A DNA stretch of 64,000 nucleotides from Rutidosis leptorrhynchoides (Eukaryota > Streptophyta > Magnoliopsida > Asterales > Asteraceae), in NCBI RefSeq assembly GCF_046630445.1, contig NC_092338.1, positions 221,351,501 to 221,415,500 on the forward strand, in the 5' to 3' direction. Positions 14,900 through 27,124 of the stretch are shown here, piece by piece. Made by a program: the position numbers and the translations under genes. Position 1 is the stretch's first letter. The number at the start of each line of letters is the position of its first letter. The notes under the pieces were generated by a model. It was not told where the DNA came from. It did not search any database and was given only the letters and a program-made list of their open reading frames with translations.

Positions 14900-14915
14900 C
14901 AAGTGTAGGGATATT
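14900..14915 (+). promoter_or_regulatory. Polypurine tract of the Athila element
   Basis: CAAGTGTAGGGATATT abuts the 3' LTR. It should prime second-strand DNA synthesis. The two copies upstream share its core AAGTRTGGGGA. Confidence 0.7.
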
Positions 14916-16894
14916 TCATATTGCTTAAAACGAACATATATTTAGACGCAATATTGTTCCAAAATGTAATGTTTTTAATTGTAATTTCCTTATTTTTAGT
15001 TGTAATTGTTTAAATAAATAAGTGCGAAGATGAAAGACGAAGATCGCTCAAAAATGAAGATTTAAAGTCGAAAACAAAGATTTAAAAGGCAAAAACGTCC
15101 AAAATGCTCAAACGTACAAGTTACACTCTAAGTGGTTTAAATTATCGAAGAAAAACGTCTAAAGATTGACAAGAATGCAAGTCGCGGAACGCAAATTACA
15201 AGATATTAAATTGTACGAAAAGACGTTCGAGAAACCGGGACTGAGACATAAATCGGGCGTAAATGAACGAGACATCGGAGCTAAAATTATGAGTCAACTA
15301 TGCACAAGAATATAATATAATATATATATAATTATATAAAATTATATATATTATATATATTTATTAAATATGTCGATAAGCTAGTGTACAAAAAATATGT
15401 GAGCTGGATCTGGCGGCCATGCGATCGCATGGGAAATAGGCATAAAATCTATGCAATCACATGGGTTATTGTAGCAGGCCAAAATCCTATAAAAAGGCAG
15501 TTTGATCGAGAGTTTTATACACAATATTTTCATTTCTTCTCTACATACTTATATTTATATTTATAATTATAATTTTAATTTAAGTTTATTTTAATAATAA
15601 AGTTATTGTAACGTTTAATTTACGGGTTTTAAGTCGGAGTTCTGTCCGTGTACCACTACGCTAACAATATCGCTTTTTACCGTTCCAACTCAATGTAAGT
15701 CTCCACGTCCCAACTATATTTTCGCGTATCGTTATTATCGTTGTTATTACTATTGTTATTATTATTATTATTATTGTTATTATTATTATTGTTATCGTAA
15801 TATTTATTATTATCGTCGTTATTATTGTTATTTATTTATTATTGTTATTATGTCCATTTTATATAATTTATATTTTTAAGACGTTATAATGTCCAACTAA
15901 ATATCCATAGTGGTAACTAAAATGTAGAACCTCTGGACAAATAGATTGAACCATATTATAATATTATGATGTAACTTTGACTATTTTTAATATTAAGTTT
16001 AATCACCGACCCATTGTTATATAATTTAATATTTTCACCCTTATCACATAATTTATTAAAATTGATAAACGAAAGTGCATTAAATTGACAAATTATGCTT
16101 CAACACCTCGGTGATCTAGACGGACATATGGACAAATTATTGACAACAATTTAGAAGTGTGATTCGATGGTTTGGGTAATATTATAGCTTATATAATCGT
16201 GTAATTATAAAAAGGGTAAGACCGTTATAATTTTAGTTTTAACGAAAGTAAAAACTGGATTAAATCTTAATTTAAATAATCGGGGTATAATTTAATTCGC
16301 TAAAACGAGATCGAAACGAAAGTTAGATTTAATTTTAGTAAGTTAAATCTTTATAAATCGAAAGATAAAATATAAGGATATATATTAAAACATCATAACC
16401 GGACTTAAAAACAATCCATAAATCCAGAGGGAACATATTTTAGTAACCACTACTTTACCTTATTTTAAATCTCTTCAATTTCACTTTTTACCATATAGTA
16501 AATTTTAATTACTTTTTACTATTTTGCTATATTGCCATGAAAAACCTTATTTCTTCTATTTTGTCAAATTAGTTAAATTGTATTTTTATTGTCGTTAATT
16601 TAGTTATTTCGTTTTAGTTAAATTTAAATTCCGTTCAATTAAGTAGTAAACCCTAATCCAAAATCCCCCTTTTAATAGATTAACTTTTAGCGATTAAAAC
16701 CTTGAAAACTCCATTTCCCTGTGGAACGAACCAAATTTACCAAATAAACTATTACTATACGGATAGGATAAAGTTGCCTATATGTGTGAAATCAATCTGA
16801 AATCATAAGAACACCATATAATCACAACCAATTCGTGTAATAAATTCAATCTAAATTCGATCAAAATAAAAGGACACGATATTCAAGAACGTCA
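14916..16894 (+). repeat. 3' LTR of the Athila-type element
   Basis: Starts TCATATTGC (the 5' copy has TG) and ends CGTCA, followed by the right target duplication gagag at 16895-16899. One palindrome copy has lost its CpG sites (see 15446-15467). Collinear with 4671-6664 apart from small indels. Confidence 0.9.
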
Positions 16895-17095
16895 GAGAGT
16901 TTGATTAGAATCTTTAACGCAAGTTTAGGAAAGCATAAGTGTTAAGATTATAGGACAATCCTAAGTGCTTTAAGTCTAAGGCAGGAAAGGTTATAGTTTC
17001 CTAGATTGCTAAGGCACCCTAGCTAACAAGTAAGGCACACATAAAAATGCAATCATGGTTCTCTATAACAGCCTGGTTATGCTATGATACCAATC
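16895..17095 (-). mobile_element. Leader and primer site of array unit INT1, resumed after the Athila insertion
   Basis: Continues the INT1 leader cut at 4670. It matches 47530-47736 and 62180-62387 (taggacaatcctaagtgctttaag and following). The primer site, read on the minus strand, is TGGTATCATAGC at 17081-17092, one base from the initiator tRNA-Met form seen at 47722-47733. Confidence 0.85.
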
Positions 17096-17378
17096 TATCA
17101 CACCCCCACTTAGGGCCTGGGTGAAATATTACTTAATATCAAATAAACCAACATATTATAATATACGAGAACAATACTAAATGATAAAATAAACTTTATT
17201 GAGAGTACGCAGCGGAAAATGAAGTGTCGCTACAATAATGGAAATTACAATAAAGTAATTATTTCAAATGCAAGAATAATAAATGCGATATCTCTTGATC
17301 TTAAGTCCAAGTAGCATCACATAAGCAGTAAGTAAGTAAGCTTGATCAATCAGCACCTGAGACAAATATGCTAAAGTG

Positions 17379-17395
17379 TCAACCAAAAAGGTTGA
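17379..17395 (-). promoter_or_regulatory. Conserved hairpin near the LTR 3' end, LTR-i first copy
   Basis: TCAACC and GGTTGA pair over an A5 loop (T5 on the sense strand). The same element is at 19573-19589, 48015-48032 and 62672-62688. Related hairpins with different stems are in the other gypsy LTRs (24890, 33365). Confidence 0.6.
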
Positions 17396-18926
17396 GTGAA
17401 GTTCATAGGTTTAACAAATATGTTTGACCGTTGTTTTAGACCACAAGATTTAGTTTGTAAAGTTGATCTCTCACAGGATCAAAAAGTTATGCCAAGGCGT
17501 GATATTTAGACTAAACGTTCAAGTTTGACCCAAAGACAAGTTGTGTCTGTCCTTTTCGGTTTAATTTCATTATTAAGTAATACAAAGACTTAGTCAAATA
17601 TAACGGGGACGTTACTCCCGATAGGCCTACCCCCAATAATTAAGCATGCAATCAATGAGCAATTAAAAATATCACTGTAGGGACTTAGTCGGACATAGCC
17701 GGGTATAACATAGTTTTAGCAGTTGGTACTTGTGTCTAAAGTGTAAAATGTAAAAACAGCATGTGTCTCACCCCAATAAAAGTAAGTAAGTTTGCTAGCA
17801 ATAAAGAGTGGGGCTATGAGTTCACCTTAGTAAGTAGAGAGAGAGAGTTATTTCTGGGAATAGAAAGTTGGATGAGTGAGCAGAAAAGTCAACCTATTGA
17901 CATTTAAGAGTAGTAAGTGTTTTTGCCCAAGTTTAAGTAGATGTTTAAGTATGATAATGTTGTAAGTATAATTCGTTTTACTAAGTTTCCTTTCCTAGTA
18001 AGTTTCTATTTTTAGAAAGTTTCCGCTTTTAGTAGATTTCTTATCTTAGTAAGTTTCTATAACTAGAAAGTTTCTACTTTAAGAGTGTTTTTCATTTTAG
18101 GATACTTGCCGTATTAGATAAGCTTCCAATCATCCCTTTCCCTTCGAATGGCCATTTCAGGTCTAGGGGCTTGATATATAGGATCCTTTAAATCGGAAAT
18201 CCAAACCCTTCCGCCTAGAGTTTCGTAGAAACCATTCGTCAAGAAAGTTCGAAGATCTATACATCTCTAATACATATCCCAAAATGTTTTTATGTGTTAT
18301 AATATAAGTAGTAGGTTGTAGGTGTTAGTAATAGTAATAGTGTATACATGTTAACTAATAGTATAAGCAGTATTAGGGTTTCATTAATTAGGGTTAGTTA
18401 ATTAAAGTAGTATTTTAATGATTAGGGTTTAGGGTTTTGAGTATCTAAATAATATGAATGTTAAGATCATGCACGAATATGATTATGAATATAAACATGA
18501 ATTGAAAGAAAGATTTAAAAGTTTTAAGATTTTGGATCATACCTTGTTAATGATGATGAAGATTAACAAGAAACAAGAAGAAAACTTGGTGATGAAGATC
18601 AAATAACCCAAATAATGAAGAACACGCTTGAAAATCTTGATGAACACGAACAACAAGCTTGAAGATCCGAATACCACAAGAGAGGGAGAGGGAGAGATTG
18701 TTTTTGAGAGAGGATTTTGGTGTGATTTATGAATGAGAAACTAGGAGTCTAGGGGTGTTTATATAGTGCAAGTATTAGAGTGTAAGTCAACATAAGGATG
18801 TTCTAATTAATGATTTTATTTTATTTTATAATTTTTAGTCAACAATAGGTGGTACTAGTTTATATATATACTTTATTTTATTTTTTTTAGTCAACATAAG
18901 GATGTAATTGTTTAAGATTCTTTAGT

Positions 18927-19051
<125 letters not shown>

Positions 19052-21047
19052 TTTTACATTTACTACATGATAAGTATTATTTTCTTTTTGCTAATTCATG
19101 ACTTGTATATATATATATATATTTTTTTATTTAGTTCCCAATTGTTTTATTATTTATATAAATGTCACTTTTTATTTATTACTTATAGGTTATTAGTTAT
19201 AATATTACATAAATGCATAAATTTTAATTAGCAGTGAGTGTCGACTAACAGTTTATTATTTTCATCTTTTATTAACTTGTCAATTATTGCACAAAGTTAA
19301 TTAATATATTTTATAACTCTTAACACTTAATATCAAATAAACCAACATATTATAATATACGGGAACAATACTAAATGATAAAATAAACTTTATTGAGAGT
19401 ACGCAGCGGAAAATGAAGTGTCGTTACAATAATGGAAATTACAATAAAGTAATTGTTTCAAATGCAAGAATAATAAATGCGATATCTCTTGATCCTAAGT
19501 CCAAGTAGCATCACATAAGCAGTAAGCAAGTAAGCTTGATCAATCAGCACCTGTGACAAACATGATAAAGTGTCAACCAAAAAGGTTGAGTGAAGTTCAT
19601 AGGTTTAACAAATATGTTTGACCGTTGTTTTAGATCACAAGATTTAGTTTGTAAAGTTGATCTCCCGCAGGATCAGAAAGTTATTCCAAGGTGTGATATT
19701 TAGACTAAACGTTCAAGTTTACCCCAATGACAAGTTGTGTCTATCCTTGCCGGTTTAATTTCATTATTAAGTAATACAAAGACTTAGTCAAATGTGTCAG
19801 GGACGTTACTCCCGATAGGCCTACCCCCAATAATTAAGCATGCAATCAACGAGCAATTAAAAATTTCACTGTAGGGACTTAGTCGAACATAGCCGGGTAT
19901 AGCATAGTTTTAGCAGTTGGTACTTGTGTCTAAAGTGTAAAATGTAAAAACAACATGTGTCTCACCCCAATAAAAGTAAGTAAGTTTGCTAGCAATAAAG
20001 AGTGGGGCTATGAGTTCACCTTAGTAAGTAGAGAGAGAGAGAGAGAGTTATTCCTCGGAATAGAAAGTTGGATGAGTGAGCAAAAAAGTCAACCTATTGA
20101 CATTTAAGAGTAGTAAGTGTTTTTACCCAAGTTTAAGTAGATGTTTAAGTATGATAGTGTTATAAGTATAGTTCGTTTTACTAAGTTTCCTTTCCTAGTA
20201 AGTTTCTATTTTTAGAAAGTTTCCGCTTTTAGTAGATTTCTTATCTTAGTAAGTTTCTATAACTAGAAAGTTTCTACTTTAAGAGTGTTTTCCATTTTAG
20301 GATACTTGCCGTATTAGATAAGCTTCCAATCACCCCTTTCCCTTCGAATGGCCATTTCAGGTCTAGGGGCTTGAGCTATAGGATCCTTTAAATCAGAAAT
20401 CCAAACCCTTCCGCCTAGAGTTTTGTAGAAACCATTCGTCAAGAAAGTTCGAAGATCTATACATCTCTAATACATATCCCAAAATGTTTTTATGTGTTAT
20501 AATATAAAGGTTATAGGTGTTTAGTAATAGTAATAGTGTATACATGTTAATTAATAGTATAAGTAGTATTAGGGTTTCATTAATTAGGGTTACTTAATTA
20601 AAGTAGTATTTTAATGATTAGGGTTTAGGGTTTTGAGGACCTAAATAATATGAATGTTAAGATCATGCACGAATATGATTATGAATATAAACATAAATTG
20701 AAAGAAAGATTTAATAGTTTTAATATTTTGGATCATACCTTGTTAATGATGATGAAGATTAATAAGAAACAAGAAGAAAACTTGGTGATGAAGATCAAAT
20801 AACCCAAATAATAAAGAACACGCTTGAAAATCTTGATGAACACGAAGAACAAGTTTGAAGATCTGAATACCACTAGAGAGGAAGAGAGATAGATTGTTTT
20901 TGAGAGAGGATTTTGGTGTGATTTGTGAATGAGAAACTAGGAGTCTAAGGGTGTTTATATAGTGCAAGTATTAGAGTGTTAGTCAACATAAGTATGTTCT
21001 AATTAATGATTTTATTTTATTTTATAATTTTTAGTCAACAATAGGTG

Positions 21048-21160
<113 letters not shown>

Positions 21161-21208
21161 TTTATTTTTTAGTCAACATAGGGATGTAATTGTTTAAGAT
21201 TCTTTAGT

Positions 21209-21318
<110 letters not shown>

Positions 21319-21678
21319 ATTTACTACATGATAAGTATTATTTACTTTTTACTAATTCATGACTTGTATATATTTTTTTTATATAGTTCCCAATTGTTTT
21401 ATTATTTATATAAATGTCACTTTTTATTTACTACTTATAGGTTATTAGTTATAATATTACATAAATGCATAAATTTTAATTAGCAGTGAGTGTCGACTAA
21501 CAGTTTATTATTTTCATCTTTTATTAGCTTGTCAATTATTGCACAAAGTTAATTAATATGTTTTATAACTCTTAACACTTAACAATTGTTGATTAAAGTT
21601 TAATCATTAAGTTTTAATTATATTATTTGGGGATTTAATATTGGAAAAATATAGAATGGAAAAATGAGGGTCGTTATA

Positions 21679-21943
21679 GTACCTCCCCGTTATTAGAAAC
21701 TTCGTCCCGAAGTTTTAAGTAGATTTCTCGTTTGCATCAGCAGTTGAGAAGAGATGGGGATATTTCCGTATCATTTGGTCTTTGCGTTCCCATGTATGTT
21801 AGGGGCTTCTACGCGAATCCCAACGGTCTTTAACAATAGAGTTTGATTTTCACGTTCCCGGGTACGGTCGGGGCCAATGAGTGTTAACAATAAGTATATT
21901 GTTTTGTTTACATGTTTGATCTCATGATCCTTAACCTTAATAG
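21679..21943 (-). mobile_element. 3' end of array unit INT-i: polypurine tract and eroded chromodomain
   Basis: On the minus strand, TAATAACGGGGAGGTAC (21679-21695) is the polypurine tract next to the LTR. Upstream, minus-strand translation in shifting frames gives pieces resembling the end of a gypsy chromodomain (compare WN-R-GPEFTWE at 40200-40260), with the phrase catgggaacgcaaagacc near 21785. It is interrupted at 21943 by the F-box-carrying element and resumes at 43787. Confidence 0.75.
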
Positions 21944-23215
21944 TGTAGTAACCCGAACTTTTCCATGTTTATATATATATTAAATGAAATTGTTATTTAC
22001 ATGATTAAGTGTTTCCAACATGTTAAGCAATCAAACTTGTTAAGACTTGATTAATTGAAATAGGTTTCATATAGACAATTGACCACCCAAGTTGACCGGT
22101 GATTTACGAACGTTAAAACTTGTAAAAACTATACGATGACATATATATGGTTGTATATATAGTTAACATGATTTTATTATAAGTATGTATATCATTAGGT
22201 ATTTTAACAATAAGTTATATACATAAAAATGAGACTATTAATTTAAGAAACTCGAAAACGATATATATAACGATTATCGTTATAACAACGTCTTACTAGG
22301 TACATATGAATCATATTAAGATATTGATACACTTGGTTAATTATGTTAAATGATAAGTAAATATATTATTAAGTGTATTAACAATGAAATACATATGTAA
22401 AAATAAGACTACTAACTTAATGATTTCGAAACGAGACATATATGTAACGATTATCGTTGTAACGACATTTAACTGTATATATATCATACTAAGATATATT
22501 ATATATCATAATATCATGATAATATAACAATTTAACATCTCATTTGTTGTAATAAATAATCGTTAACAACATTCAACAAGATCGTTAACCTAAAGGTTTC
22601 AAAACAACATTTACATGTAACGACTAACGATGACTTAACGACTCAGTTAAAATGTATATACATGTAGTGTTTTAATATGTATTTATACACTTTTGAAAGA
22701 CTTCAATACACTTATCAAAATACTTCTACTTAACAAAAATGCTTATAATTACATCCTCGTTCAGTTTCATTAACAATTCTACTCGTATGCACCCATATTC
22801 GTACTCGTACAATACACAGCTTTTAGATGTATGTACTATTTGTATATACACTCTAATGATCAGCTCTTAGCAGCCCATGTGAGTCACCTAACACATGTGG
22901 GAACCATCATTTGGCAACTAGCATGAAATATCTCATAAAATTACAAAAATATGAGACATGACTTATTTACATGAAAACAAAATTACATATCCTTTATATC
23001 TAATCCATACACCAACGACCAAAAACACCTACAAACACTTTCATTCTTCAATTTTCTTCATCTAATTGATCTCTCTCAAGTTCTATCTTCAAGTTCTAAG
23101 TGTTCTTCATAAATTCTACAAGTTCTAGTTACATAAAATCAAGAATACTTTCAAGTTTGCTAGCTCACTTCCAATCTTGTAAGGTGATCATCCAACCTCA
23201 AGAAATATTTGTTTC
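21944..23215 (+). repeat. 5' LTR of the F-box element, first part
   Basis: Starts TGTAGTAACCCGAAC and matches 40350-41630. It is cut at 23215 by the nested element and continues from 31601, after the duplicated GTTTC at 31596. Confidence 0.95.
23211..23215. repeat. Target-site duplication GTTTC of the nested pol-less element
   Basis: Perfect five-base copy at 31596-31600. The uninterrupted site is visible in the 3' LTR of the host element near 41628 (atttgtttcttatag). Confidence 0.95.
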
Positions 23216-23942
23216 TGTGATGACCCGGAAATTTCCGACCAAATTTAAACTTTAATCTTTATATTATTCAGACACGATAAGCAAAGTTTGTTAAGTTAAA
23301 TCTCAAGAATTTTAAACTGTGTTCATACATTCATTATAACCTCGACCAAATTCTGACGATTCACGAACCGTTATATATAAATAGATATGTATATGTATAT
23401 ATATATTATAACTTGAGAATATTAATAAAGTATTAAACGTATAATACTTTACACGAACGTATTTGTTTCAATATGATTTTCGACGAAAAAAAATATATTA
23501 AATGATTGAATTATCAGAAACATTGAATTATGATAGAGGTCCACTATGATTTGAGAAAATCTATTCCTTTTAACGATATTCAGAATAATTTGTAAAGCTA
23601 TTTATAAATAAAAACAAAAAGTGTTATTTACGAAAGTTAGATAAAAGTTAGTGGAGAATTGGTTTCCATAATATTCAATTAATCTATTTTCAAACGTACA
23701 AAGACGTTTTCAGTTTAAAAAGAACTTTATTATTAAAACGTATATAACTTTTATAAAAATCTAGAATCACTTTTGAAAACTCATTACTTAACCAGTATAA
23801 TAAATATAACGATATTTATATTTTATTTCATTAAATATATATAACGATTTAAATTAATATTATATATATTTATACGCGTATTATACATACATAGTTTTTT
23901 ATACTTTAACTTTACCTTTACTTTACTTTTACTTTACTTTAA

Positions 23943-24056
23943 CTTTAATAATTTATACTTTAATAATTCATACTTTAATAATTCATACTTTAATAATTCA
24001 TACTTTAATAATTCACTTTAATAATTCATACTTTAATAATTTACTTTTATAATTCA
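23943..24056. repeat. Minisatellite of TACTTTAATAATTCA units in the pol-less 5' LTR
   Basis: Tandem 15-base units with some shortened ones, just upstream of the TATA box. The 3' LTR has a longer array at 30262-30420. Confidence 0.9.
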
Positions 24057-24064
24057 AAATCTAT

Positions 24065-24072
24065 TATAAATA
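24065..24072 (+). promoter_or_regulatory. TATA box of the pol-less element
   Basis: TATAAATA directly after the minisatellite. The same box is at 30430-30437 in the 3' LTR. Confidence 0.5.
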
Positions 24073-24889
24073 TAATTCAATAGGTTTCATTATTTCATAG
24101 AAACTTGAAAATATATTTCTCTAAACTCTCTCAATCGAATTACATATATATATTTTCTTTGTATTATTTCATGATATTATTAGTATACATAAAATACTAC
24201 AGCGGAGTTATACTCAGACGATTTCAAAATAAGTTTTCAAACGGGATAAAGCTAAGGAAATTATGGGTTATAGCTATGGAGGTTATGGGTATTGATCGAG
24301 AGTACTGCTCGTGAGTCAAACTAGTGTTTATCATCTTCGTTGCGTCTACGTACTTTTTCTGCAATATTGAATCTCAATATTGATACGTTCGTGAATCGAA
24401 GGCCAACATTGCACTTGTTCAATGACGTCATATGTATTTTTACTACAAAATACAGTATAGTGAGTTTCATTACTCCCCTTTTATATATATTTTTGGGCTG
24501 AGAATACATGCGCTGTTTTATAAATGTTTTACGAAATAGGCACAAGTACTAAAACTAATTCTATGTGGGTTTAAACCAGAAATATACCCTTAGCTTGGTA
24601 ACATTAAACTACTTGTCTATGTACAGTAGGCGCGAATCCTAAAGATAGATCTATTGGGCCTGATAAACCTCATCCTGACTATGGGATGCTTTAGTACTTC
24701 GAGGCTATTTTAAACACACCTGATCTGGTGTACTTCAGAGGGTAAAACATGAACGTTAAGGCTTGTTACCGGGTGCCTACAACTTATAGAATACTTTTAT
24801 ACACTTGCGAGTGTACATATATTTATAAACGGAAATCTTGTGGTCTATTAATATATTGAAATGATTGTTATGATAAACCTGTGAACTCA

Positions 24890-24905
24890 CCAACCTTTTG
24901 GTTGG
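24890..24905 (+). promoter_or_regulatory. Conserved hairpin near the LTR end, pol-less element
   Basis: CCAACC-TTTT-GGTTGG, a six-base stem with a T4 loop, followed by a CTTTAAAGCATGTTTATTCT block shared with the F-box element. The 3' LTR copy (31255-31270) keeps five pairs. Confidence 0.6.
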
Positions 24906-25232
24906 CACTTTAAAGCATGTTTATTCTCAGGTATTAAAGAAATCTTCCGCTGTGCATTAGCTCATTTTAAGGATATTACTTGGAGTCATTCATGACATAT
25001 TTTGAAAGACGTTGCATTCGAGTCATTGAGTTCATCAAGATTATTATTAAGCCAATTATAGTTGGATGTATTATGAAATGGTGTGCATGCCGTCAACTTT
25101 CGTTGTAAAGAAAGTTTGTCTTTTAAAAACGAATGCGATGTTTGTAAAATGTATCATATAGAGGTCAAATACCTCGCGATGTAATCAACTATTGTGAATC
25201 GTTTATAATGTATATGAAAGGGTCATTTCAGT

Positions 25233-25244
25233 TGGTATCAGAGC
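25233..25244 (+). promoter_or_regulatory. Primer binding site, initiator tRNA-Met type
   Basis: TGGTATCAGAGC, two bases after the LTR end, the exact plant form. Confidence 0.93.
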
Positions 25245-25266
25245 GGTGGTCTTAGCGAACCAGGTC

Positions 25267-25314
25267 TGCATTAGTGTGTCTAACTGATAGTCGTTAGGAT
25301 GCATTAGTGAGTCT
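25267..25314 (+). repeat. Paired direct repeat in the leader of the pol-less element
   Basis: TGCATTAGTGTGTCT (25267-25281) and TGCATTAGTGAGTCT (25300-25314), 33 bases apart. The F-box element has the same pair at 33785 and 33817. A packaging or dimerisation role is an inference. Confidence 0.7.
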
Positions 25315-25618
25315 GGACTTCGACCGTGTCTGCATTTCAAAAGTTTTGCTCATCATTCTTGTCGAAAATTACCTGCTTATCATTCTTAGTCTAGACACAT
25401 CTTATTGCATTGATTGCATGAATAGTGTATAGACAAAATTCATATCTTAGCGTATCTGCTAATTCATATCTTAGCGTATCTGTTACTGTAAACTTTGCCT
25501 GACATATTACGTAAATTCCTCCGTAATCTACGAAACCTTTTGCTCTATATAATTAGAATACCACCCGATAGCCGGAAAATCATTTCATATCGAAAAATTC
25601 TTTATTCAATCGTATGAA

Positions 25619-26053
25619 ATGGAATTCGTCATTAGTTCAAGTCCCTCGGATTCCGAAATGGAATCCCACTCAAGTTCCGAAAGCAGTGTGACCGGAATGG
25701 ATCAACCAATTAGTCATCATCTGTTCTGGATGAATTGGGGATGGGTTCATAGCCTCCTTAATCATTGGAGACAAGACGAAGGTGATCCCTTCCATCCACC
25801 ACATTGCCCTCTTGGCGAAGAACCTGAAGCACTTACCGGCGAACCTATCCGAAACACCATTTTCTCTCTTATTTCTAGAGTATCTCATCACGATTACATA
25901 ATACACCAAATTCTAGATTTTATTTATCCGCTCGTCCGAACCGACAATCACCCCAGTGTAATAGAAGAAGTCAACGAGCTTCGCGCTCGGGTAGTGGCTT
26001 TGGAGAATATGGTGCAAAGGTTACAAACACCAGCAGCAGCACCAGCAGCATAA
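25619..26053 (+). CDS. Short Ser/Glu-rich protein with coiled-coil end, pol-less element
   Basis: 144 codons, start MEFVISSSPSDSE. A Ser/Glu/Asp-rich head is followed by a Trp/His/Pro-rich middle (residues about 30-75), a helical segment, and a Leu-heptad stretch near residues 114-136 (EVNELRARVVALENMVQRL) that should form a coiled coil. An Ala/Pro tail ends at TAA 26051. The same frame continues as a Thr/Pro/Ser-rich tail to a stop at 26168, so the original protein may have been about 183 residues. There is no zinc knuckle and no core gag motif that I recognise. It lies where the F-box element has its acidic ORF1 and could be a leader-encoded accessory protein or a remnant of gag. Confidence 0.6.
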   Translation: MEFVISSSPSDSEMESHSSSESSVTGMDQPISHHLFWMNWGWVHSLLNHWRQDEGDPFHPPHCPLGEEPEALTGEPIRNTIFSLISRVSHHDYIIHQILDFIYPLVRTDNHPSVIEEVNELRARVVALENMVQRLQTPAAAPAA

Positions 26054-26170
26054 ACAGTACCACCATCAGAAACACCAACAGTACCATCACCACCACCAAC
26101 AACAACATCCACATCCCACACCGCAACATCACAATATGTATCTCAAACATCAACGTCATACGCCCTGTAA

Positions 26171-27100
26171 ATATCCAGGAATATCAACAACAACAAACGA
26201 TGAAGTATTAATTCATAAACTTCATTGAAGAGATATCTCTGCGGCAGTTATGTAATCTCCAAAATCTTAGAGATTATTTAATTCTGACCGTAAATCGGAT
26301 GAGTGAACGGAGATGGTAGAGTAGAAACTTTGATCGAAAATGATGTACGATTTACAAGCTAGAATTGTTTTACCAACAGCATCAACAGGACCGTAGCATC
26401 ATCAACACAGTCAGTGCCGTCAGTATCGTCAGAATCAACAACACCTGTAACATCACAAACTCTGTCAGTTCAAGAATCATTGTGGACATCATTACGAATC
26501 AACAACAAATATATTGTATCAACAAGTTATGAAGTATTAACTCATTTCCAATCGAAAGATTTATATGTATATTTTATATGTATAAATTTTTAAACCATAA
26601 TAAATCTTCCCGTACTAAGCTATTATGTGTGAATCTTAACTACTCAGTTAATTCATATTACAAATATGCAATGATGTACGTCCTTCATCCGCAACTTAAC
26701 CATCGTTAATTACAATCTCTGTCTCAATTCATTAAAAAATCCAATTTATAATAAATCAAGTGTATTATTCGAATATATGTTTGATTTTACGCTTTCATCA
26801 TCGATGTACTCGAAACTTTTCAAATAACATCATTCGTACCTTGCGAAGTTCACAAGAATTTCACGAAAACCAACAAATAACAAAGTAATGATTCATAATT
26901 TCAATATTATTGAAGAAATACTTATGCAATTTATAAAGTTTTAGGGATTACTCAATTCTAGTTCCAACCATAAAACAAATGAGTTTAATTTAATATTAAC
27001 TCATTAAATCTATATTACATCTAAAGAAAATATACACATATATTTTCATAAAGACTGTAATAAACTTCTTTTGTACAAAATATTAATTGTGAAAATTTTT
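26171..27100 (+). other. AT-rich interior of the pol-less element, no gene seen
   Basis: No frame above 60 codons on the element's strand and no motif I can name. CA/ACA-rich pieces near 26380-26500 resemble Ser/Thr-rich coding remnants. Confidence 0.5.
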
Positions 27101-27124
27101 TTAACGGGTAGGTAATACCCGAGA
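27101..27124 (+). promoter_or_regulatory. Second polypurine-tract-like motif inside the pol-less element
   Basis: Starts TTAACGGGTAGGTAATACCC, nearly the same as the true tract at 29499-29512, followed by its inverted part (GGGTA..TACCC). A matching motif is at 35581-35604 in the F-box element. Confidence 0.6.

Larger units (their letters stand above)
4671..16894 (+). mobile_element. Athila-type Ty3/gypsy retrotransposon, full length, coding frame dead
   Basis: A 12.2 kb element bounded by two LTRs of about 1.98-1.99 kb, inserted in the leader of INT1. A tRNA-Asp-type primer site follows the 5' LTR and a purine-rich tract precedes the 3' LTR. Internal order is gag, protease, RT, RNase H, integrase, then about 2.3 kb of noncoding DNA. 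Athila/Tat affiliation rests on the primer site and on pol motifs FMDDFSVFG, CNAPGNFQ and the LGAS-type protease. The whole gag-pol stays in a single frame from 6994 to 12585 with eleven in-frame stops and no frameshift. The LTRs differ by scattered substitutions and small indels. Confidence 0.95.
23216..25230 (+). repeat. 5' LTR of the pol-less element
   Basis: Ends GGTCATTTCA directly before the primer site. It contains a minisatellite (23943-24056), a TATAAATA box at 24065-24072 and the conserved hairpin at 24890-24905. Confidence 0.95.

Noticed and set aside
20743..20967. Repeated minus-strand ORFs of 74 codons at 20743 and 49187, in sense orientation of family A
   Set aside because: The start codon lies upstream of the TATA box in the LTR, so it would not be in the transcript. 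Similarity is explained by LTR identity.
23943..24056. Regular repeats resembling a CRISPR array
   Set aside because: Units are directly adjacent without unique spacers, in a plant retrotransposon LTR.
24321..24545. Identical 74-codon minus-strand ORFs at 24321-24545 and 30686-30910
   Set aside because: They are the two LTR copies of one element, read antisense. Identity comes from LTR duplication and there is no protein-like composition.
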